Origin: Campylobacterota bacterium
Lineage (GTDB): Bacteria; Campylobacterota; Campylobacteria; Campylobacterales; SZUA-545
Assembly (NCBI GenBank): GCA_003561815.1
Contig: PWVP01000184.1
Location: 1-10,271 of the forward strand
DNA length: 10,271 nucleotides
Reading direction: 5' to 3'
In this document: piece after piece, positions 6,545-10,271 of the stretch
Numbering within the stretch: the first letter of the stretch is position 1
Layout: the number at the start of each line of letters is the position of its first letter
Program-made: the position numbers and the translations under genes
The notes under the pieces: model-generated
Told to the model about the DNA's origin: nothing
Databases searched by the model: none
The model's input: the letters and a program-made list of their open reading frames with translations, nothing else

Positions 6545-6885
6545 ATAATCTCCACCTCCGGCGGGAGCTTACCTTTACGCTGATGGGCCCTCAGGGCAAT
6601 CTGCACCGCCCAGACGGTGCGCCCAATCTCCGAGGCGAGCGCCTCAGAGGAGAGCTTTTTAGCACCGCTCTTTTCTAGCCGCTCTTTAGCCAGCTTCAAA
6701 AGCGCCTGCTCATCACGGCGCCAGCGCACACCTGAGACCAGAAGCCACAGACCGTAACCCAGCACAATCAGCGCCATCAGACCATCGAGCGGCTCGCGAC
6801 TTAGAAGGTAGCCCGGAAGCATCAGCCCATAAAGCAGCAGCAGAAAAAGTACCGAGAAGATAAACCGTTTCGTACTGATATACAT
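6541..6885 (-). CDS. Small membrane protein of unknown function, two N-terminal helices
   Basis: I do not recognise this family. The 114-residue product has two hydrophobic helices, about 7-28 and 34-54, joined by a short loop. The second ends in the basic VRWRR, which by the positive-inside rule places both termini in the cytoplasm. The remaining 60 residues are charged and helical, with LSSEALASEIGRTVWAVQIA and a final KGKLPPEVEI, a pattern reminiscent of a winged helix-turn-helix or a small oligomerisation domain; this is only a resemblance. A GTG at 6888 directly precedes the ATG at 6885. The ATG is preferred because AGGG lies six bases before it but only three before the GTG. It starts eight bases after hemC, so it is the last gene of the - strand operon, and ends in the shared hairpin. 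Confidence 0.75.
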   Translation of the reverse strand: MYISTKRFIFSVLFLLLLYGLMLPGYLLSREPLDGLMALIVLGYGLWLLVSGVRWRRDEQALLKLAKERLEKSGAKKLSSEALASEIGRTVWAVQIALRAHQRKGKLPPEVEII

Positions 6886-6893
6886 CACGCGCC

Positions 6894-7841
6894 CTAGAGA
6901 ATAGACTGCGCCATCGCCTCGGCGCGCACGAGCATCTCTTTAGCCCCCCGATCGATCGCCTGCTGGGTCAATGCGTCACCAAGTGCCTGCGCCTCCTCTT
7001 TGTGGCCGCGCACCTCGGCGGTGATCATCTCTTTGCCATCGGGCAAACCGACAATCCCTTTGGCGTAAACGCTACCATCATTAAAGAGCTCCGCGCTGAC
7101 ACCGATGGGCACCTGACAGCCGCCCTGAAGTGCGTCGATAAAGGTGCGCTCGATCGTGCTCTCCACCGTCGCCTTCTCATCGATTAGGGGCTCCACAAGA
7201 GCCATAATCTCCGGATCATCAAGGGTCTCTAACCCCAAAATACCCTGCCCCATCGCCGGAAGCATGATGGCCGGATCGATCGGGCGCACATGCTTTACAA
7301 TCCGGGTCATCTCAAGGCGCTCCAAGCCGGTGTAGGCGAGTACGATCGCATCATAAAGACCATCTTTGAGCTTCTGGCTCCGGGTGTTGATATTGCCGCG
7401 CAGGCTTTTGATGATGAGATCGGGGCGGTGGGCCAGAAGCTGCATCCGGCGGCGCAGGCTGGTGGTGCCCACCACGCAGCCGCTGGGCAGCTCATCGATA
7501 GAGGCGTACTTCTCGCTTAAAAACGCATCGCGCCGATCGCCCCGGGCGGTGACACCCGCTAAGACAAAGCCCGGCTCAAACTGGGTGGGGACATCCTTTA
7601 GGCTGTGCACCGCCATATGGGCCTCACCCCGACGCATCGCCTCCTCCAGCTCTTTAGTGAAGAGCCCTTTGCCGCCGATCTTGGCCAGCGGCACATCGAG
7701 AATCTTATCCCCCTGGGTTTTAAAGACCTTCACCTCCACCGTCAGCCCCGCATGGTGCCGCTCCAGCTCGGCTTTGATGTGGTTGGCCTGCCAGAGGGCC
7801 AGCTGGCTGCCCCGCGATGCGATCGCGATATGGCGACCCAT
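6894..7841 (-). CDS. hemC: Porphobilinogen deaminase (hydroxymethylbilane synthase)
   Basis: HemC joins four porphobilinogen units into hydroxymethylbilane, the linear precursor of all haems, in the cytosol. The 315-residue protein is full length for the family. It begins with IASRGSQLALWQA (7-19). It has HSLKDVPT with the catalytic Asp83 (79-86), the SLRR and SLRGNINTR arginine motifs that bind the growing chain (128-131, 146-154), and GLERL (172-176). GQGILGLE lies at 198-205 and ALQGGCQVPIG at 237-247, in which Cys242 carries the dipyrromethane cofactor, the same number as in E. coli. The ATG overlaps the stop of the upstream thiol-protein gene by one base, with no strong ribosome site, so coupled translation is likely. 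Placement downstream of proS agrees with Campylobacterota gene order. Confidence 0.97.
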   Translation of the reverse strand: MGRHIAIASRGSQLALWQANHIKAELERHHAGLTVEVKVFKTQGDKILDVPLAKIGGKGLFTKELEEAMRRGEAHMAVHSLKDVPTQFEPGFVLAGVTARGDRRDAFLSEKYASIDELPSGCVVGTTSLRRRMQLLAHRPDLIIKSLRGNINTRSQKLKDGLYDAIVLAYTGLERLEMTRIVKHVRPIDPAIMLPAMGQGILGLETLDDPEIMALVEPLIDEKATVESTIERTFIDALQGGCQVPIGVSAELFNDGSVYAKGIVGLPDGKEMITAEVRGHKEEAQALGDALTQQAIDRGAKEMLVRAEAMAQSIL

Positions 7842-8932
7842 TAGCGCAGCCCCCGCTTGATTGCCTCGATCTTGTTTTGATCCATATCAAACTCACCATT
7901 GACAAAAAAGGTGGGCGTGCCCATAATCAGAAGCTCGCCAGCGATGCGGGCATCCTCGTTCATGTGGTGCAAGATGGCGTTGCTGTTGATATCCGAAAGG
8001 CTGAGTTCGCTGCCAAAGACCTTATTAAAGGCCTCCAAGGCGGCCATCTCATCGGGGCTGCTAATCTCAAACGGCTTCTCATAGAGTGCAAGCTCCACAC
8101 CGGATCGGCCCGCCTCTTTTAGAGCAAGCGAGGCTTTCATCAGAACCGGCGAGAGCGCGCTTATCGGTTTGTGATAGTAGTAGACCGCCAGCTCTTTAGG
8201 GTGCTTCTGGGCAAGCGCGATCACGCTCGGCACCACTTCACGGCAGGCTGGACAGAGGGGATCGCTAAAGACGATCACCTGGTTTTTGGCATCCTCATGG
8301 CCCGCGATACGGCGATCCTCGCGGGTGTGTTCCGGGGTCACTTCGCCTTTGATGGTGTGTTTTAGACTGCGGCCTTCAGGCAGCATCAAAATCTCCGGTG
8401 CGATCACCCCCGGCCCGGCGAACCAGAGCTCAGTGGTGGTCAGCGCACGACGCGACTCCCCCCGGCCCGCGTCGAGATCAAACTCCAGCTGCAGGCTCTC
8501 CCAGCCGGCAATCGGCTTCAGAGCGGCGCGGCGAACCACGCGCATCCCCTTAAGCTCGACATTGGGGTTGGCCGCCACACTCTGCTGCGCAACGGCGGCA
8601 ATCTGCTCATCGGAGACGGTTTTGACCCCCTCTTGAGCTGGCAGGGTGATCAGCTGCGGTGCGATCACATCTTTGTAGGTAAAGAGCCGCTCACTGCGGC
8701 TATCGCTCTGCTCGCCCATGCGCACCTTGACGGTGAAGTCCACCTGGTCCCAGCCGGTTAACCCCTCAACCTTCTGGCGCTGATCGACTTTAAAGGACTC
8801 CAGCTCTATGGCAGGATTCTGGGCAACACTCTGGGCGATAAAGCGCTCAAGCGTCTGGTTGGTCGCGGCCTGAACGAGGGTGGCGCAGAGCATCAGTGGA
8901 ATCAACCACCTCAACATCGATAACTTCTTCAC
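7841..8932 (-). CDS. Secreted DsbC/DsbG-like thioredoxin-fold protein with duplicated N-terminal domain
   Basis: This is a probable periplasmic thiol-disulfide exchange protein, 363 residues. The GTG at 8932 is chosen because AAGGAG (8939-8944) sits six bases upstream and a signal peptide begins right there: KK, a hydrophobic core, then VQA before a likely cut near residue 22. The open frame continues 21 codons upstream without signal-like character. The C-terminal thioredoxin domain (about 205-363) holds VFSDPLCPACREV with the redox pair Cys227/Cys230, and MGTPTFFVNG with the cis-proline Pro340 preceded by Thr, a DsbC/DsbG-like trait. Residues about 28-100 and 109-187 are two copies of one domain, in the place where DsbC has a single dimerisation domain. 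The gene lies between fxsA, which it overlaps by 86 nt, and hemC. A role in folding or in reducing haem-protein thiols is inference. Confidence 0.87.
   Translation of the reverse strand: MKKLSMLRWLIPLMLCATLVQAATNQTLERFIAQSVAQNPAIELESFKVDQRQKVEGLTGWDQVDFTVKVRMGEQSDSRSERLFTYKDVIAPQLITLPAQEGVKTVSDEQIAAVAQQSVAANPNVELKGMRVVRRAALKPIAGWESLQLEFDLDAGRGESRRALTTTELWFAGPGVIAPEILMLPEGRSLKHTIKGEVTPEHTREDRRIAGHEDAKNQVIVFSDPLCPACREVVPSVIALAQKHPKELAVYYYHKPISALSPVLMKASLALKEAGRSGVELALYEKPFEISSPDEMAALEAFNKVFGSELSLSDINSNAILHHMNEDARIAGELLIMGTPTFFVNGEFDMDQNKIEAIKRGLR
8372..8851 (-). repeat. Tandem duplicated domain in the thiol protein (protein-level repeat)
   Basis: Residues about 28-100 (8633-8851) and 109-187 (8372-8608) align. 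An ungapped 28-residue block, 34-61 against 117-144, shares 12 identities: QSVA, NP, EL, V, R and GW. After a four-residue length difference, VIAPQLITLP (89-98) aligns with VIAPEILMLP (176-185), six of ten identical with similar residues between. The repeat is clear in protein but not obvious in DNA, so the duplication is old. Confidence 0.82.
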
Positions 8933-9302
8933 GGGAATCTCCTTTTGCGTATGTTTTGGGCCCCTTGTGGCGGTAGAAGCGGTGCACAACACCACGACCC
9001 ATAAAGCGAAACTGCATCATCAATCCCAAAAGATCGGTCAGCAGGCCGGGCATAATCAGTAGCAGCCCGCCTATCACCCGATAAAGGCTGGAGGCGACCA
9101 GCTCCTGCTCGCTGATGCGGCGGGCCATCAGATCCCCCATCAGCGATCCCATGTGGCGATTGAGGCTGCCAAACATCAGCACCCCAATCACCGCCGTCAC
9201 CACAATCTCTAAAAAGAGCGCCACTCCGCCAAAGGCGTTGATAAACGCTGCGGTGGTCATCACCTCTAAAAAGAGGTAGATGATCAAAAGCACTAAAGGC
9301 AC
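8847..9302 (-). CDS. fxsA: FxsA family membrane protein
   Basis: FxsA proteins are small inner-membrane proteins; E. coli FxsA, when overproduced, relieves exclusion of phage T7 by the F plasmid, and the native role is unclear. The product from GTG 9302 is 151 residues. It opens directly with the first membrane helix (2-20), which contains the conserved Glu13. Further helices lie at about 26-44 and 75-98, the last including the signature GGLLLIMPGLLTDLLGL (78-94). The start is chosen because GGAGG (9307-9311) is four bases upstream and FxsA homologues begin at this helix; a GTG at 9323 is an alternative that adds seven residues. The gene overlaps the end of proS by 10 nt. Its acidic tail from about residue 122 onward is read through the ribosome site and signal-peptide region of the next gene in another frame. 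Confidence 0.85.
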   Translation of the reverse strand: MPLVLLIIYLFLEVMTTAAFINAFGGVALFLEIVVTAVIGVLMFGSLNRHMGSLMGDLMARRISEQELVASSLYRVIGGLLLIMPGLLTDLLGLMMQFRFMGRGVVHRFYRHKGPKTYAKGDSREEVIDVEVVDSTDALRHPRSGRDQPDA

Positions 9303-10271
9303 TCTGCCTCCAGTCGCCGGCACGCCTCATCGGGGCTAAGATCGAGGCGCTCGCCGCTTTGGCGCACCGCCAGCTCCACGAGATGATCCCCCGCCTTCTT
9401 TCCGACAATCAGGGCGTAGGGGTAGCCGATCAGCTCATAGTCATTCATCTTCACCCCAAATCCGGCGGCGCGATCGTCATAGATCACCTCCACTCCGGCA
9501 CTTTGGAGCCTCTCGTAGAGGGCTTCGGCCATCTGCTTTTGGGTCTCATCCTTTAGGTTGCCCACAATCAGCACCACCTGATAAGGGGCGATGGCAACCG
9601 GCCACTTGCACCCTTTTTCATCGTGATGCTGCTCAATCGCAGCGGCCACCAGTCGGCTCACACCGATTCCATAGGTGCCCATCTCATAAGCACGCGCCTT
9701 TCCATTCTCATCTAAAAAGAGCGCCCCCAGCGGCTCGGAGTAGCGGCGCCCTAACTGAAAGATGTGGCCCACCTCGATGCCGGGGGTGTGCTCCAGCTGG
9801 CCGCCACAGGCGACACAGCGATCGCCGGGTTGCACCGCCACCAGATCGGCAAACACCATCTGATCGGGCATATCCACACCCATGCGGTGATAGTCCGTCC
9901 GGTTGGCACCGCTGACCATACCGCGCGCACCTTTGAGCTCATGATCCACAATCCGCTTCACATGGGCGTGGGTATAGTCCAGCCCTACATAGCCAGCCAC
10001 AATCCCATGGGCCGCCAGCTCCTCTTCACTCGCTTCGAGCAGATCGTTTGCGCCGGTGGCGTTGAGCGCTTTGGTCTCCTCTAGCGCATCGCTGCCGCGC
10101 AGGTAGAAGATAACCAGCTGCTCGTGATCGTTAAAGACCGCCTTTTTGACCACCGCTTTAATCAGTGCACTAGAGGGCAGATCCAAAAACGCCGCCACCT
10201 CCTCGATGGTCGTCACGCCGGGGGTGTGTACCTCGCCGCTGCGCGTATCCTCGATAGGCGGGTGCGCCACC
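9293..10271 (-). CDS. proS: Prolyl-tRNA synthetase, bacterial type, C-terminal part (5' end outside window)
   Basis: ProRS charges tRNA-Pro with proline in the cytosol. Only the last 326 codons or so of an expected 570 are in the window. The first full codon at the edge is an internal Val, not a start. The visible part begins at the entry to the insertion (editing) domain, with VHTPGVTTIEEV and RGSDALEETKALNATGAND, the region that hydrolyses mischarged Ala-tRNA-Pro. A CVACGG motif is followed by GIEVGHIFQLG, typical of the bacterial form. Class II motif 3 is GTYGIGVSRLVAAAIEQ. The anticodon-binding domain follows, with WPVAIAPYQVVLI, DDRAAGFGVKMNDYELIGYP and a normal C-terminal end. The catalytic motifs 1 and 2 lie beyond the window. 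fxsA starts inside the last codons of this gene, so proS probably heads the visible operon or follows hemA upstream. Confidence 0.96.
   Translation of the reverse strand, partial: VAHPPIEDTRSGEVHTPGVTTIEEVAAFLDLPSSALIKAVVKKAVFNDHEQLVIFYLRGSDALEETKALNATGANDLLEASEEELAAHGIVAGYVGLDYTHAHVKRIVDHELKGARGMVSGANRTDYHRMGVDMPDQMVFADLVAVQPGDRCVACGGQLEHTPGIEVGHIFQLGRRYSEPLGALFLDENGKARAYEMGTYGIGVSRLVAAAIEQHHDEKGCKWPVAIAPYQVVLIVGNLKDETQKQMAEALYERLQSAGVEVIYDDRAAGFGVKMNDYELIGYPYALIVGKKAGDHLVELAVRQSGERLDLSPDEACRRLEAECL

Noticed and set aside
8933..8995. 21-codon N-terminal extension of the thiol protein
   Set aside because: It would place non-hydrophobic residues before a clear signal peptide. The GTG at 8932 has an AAGGAG six bases upstream, so the shorter form was kept.
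1109..9825. GCGATCGC octamers as cyanobacterial HIP1 repeats
   Set aside because: Gene content and protein types are not cyanobacterial. The octamers are better seen as part of the general GATC excess.

Overview
The window comes from a motile bacterium that is most likely a GC-rich member of the Campylobacterota (formerly Epsilonproteobacteria). Three things point there. The order proS - fxsA - (thiol protein) - hemC recalls the hemA/proS/hemC neighbourhoods of Campylobacter and Helicobacter. A DUF2400/TIGR02757 gene is present, a family reported mainly from spirochaetes, Bacteroides and delta/epsilon-proteobacteria. The FlgK and YaaA sequences are also of divergent type. By eye GC is in the high 50s percent, unusually high for that phylum, so the assignment is good at phylum level and open below it. 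Almost every base is coding, and most neighbouring genes touch or overlap.

Region 1 (1-4458, + strand) is a run of four genes chained by 1-4 nt overlaps: flgK (hook-filament junction protein), a lone DppC/OppC-type ABC permease, a DUF2400 protein of unknown function, and yaaA (peroxide-stress, iron-control family). The genes are functionally unrelated but look translationally coupled.

Region 2 (4376-6544) holds a membrane-bound NfeD/ClpP-class serine protease (- strand) and a slipin/stomatin SPFH protein (+ strand). They are transcribed divergently from a 71-bp gap. In other organisms such pairs usually form one operon, and the protease cuts the C-terminal hydrophobic tail of its stomatin partner. 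The 3' end of the protease gene overlaps yaaA tail-to-tail by 83 bp. The slipin gene ends in a hairpin shared with the convergent gene downstream.

Region 3 (6541-10271, - strand, read right to left) is a compact operon: proS (prolyl-tRNA synthetase, 5' part outside the window), fxsA, a secreted DsbC/DsbG-like thioredoxin-fold protein with a CPAC active site, hemC (porphobilinogen deaminase), and a small two-helix membrane protein of unknown function. fxsA and the thiol protein overlap by 86 nt in different frames.

The points most worth a second look are: the thiol protein, whose N-terminal half is an internal tandem duplication; the long fxsA/thiol gene overlap; the DUF2400 protein, whose Lys and Asp motifs resemble those of helix-hairpin-helix DNA glycosylases; the split protease/slipin pair; and a marked excess of GATC. 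No RNA gene, CRISPR array, insertion sequence or other mobile element was seen.
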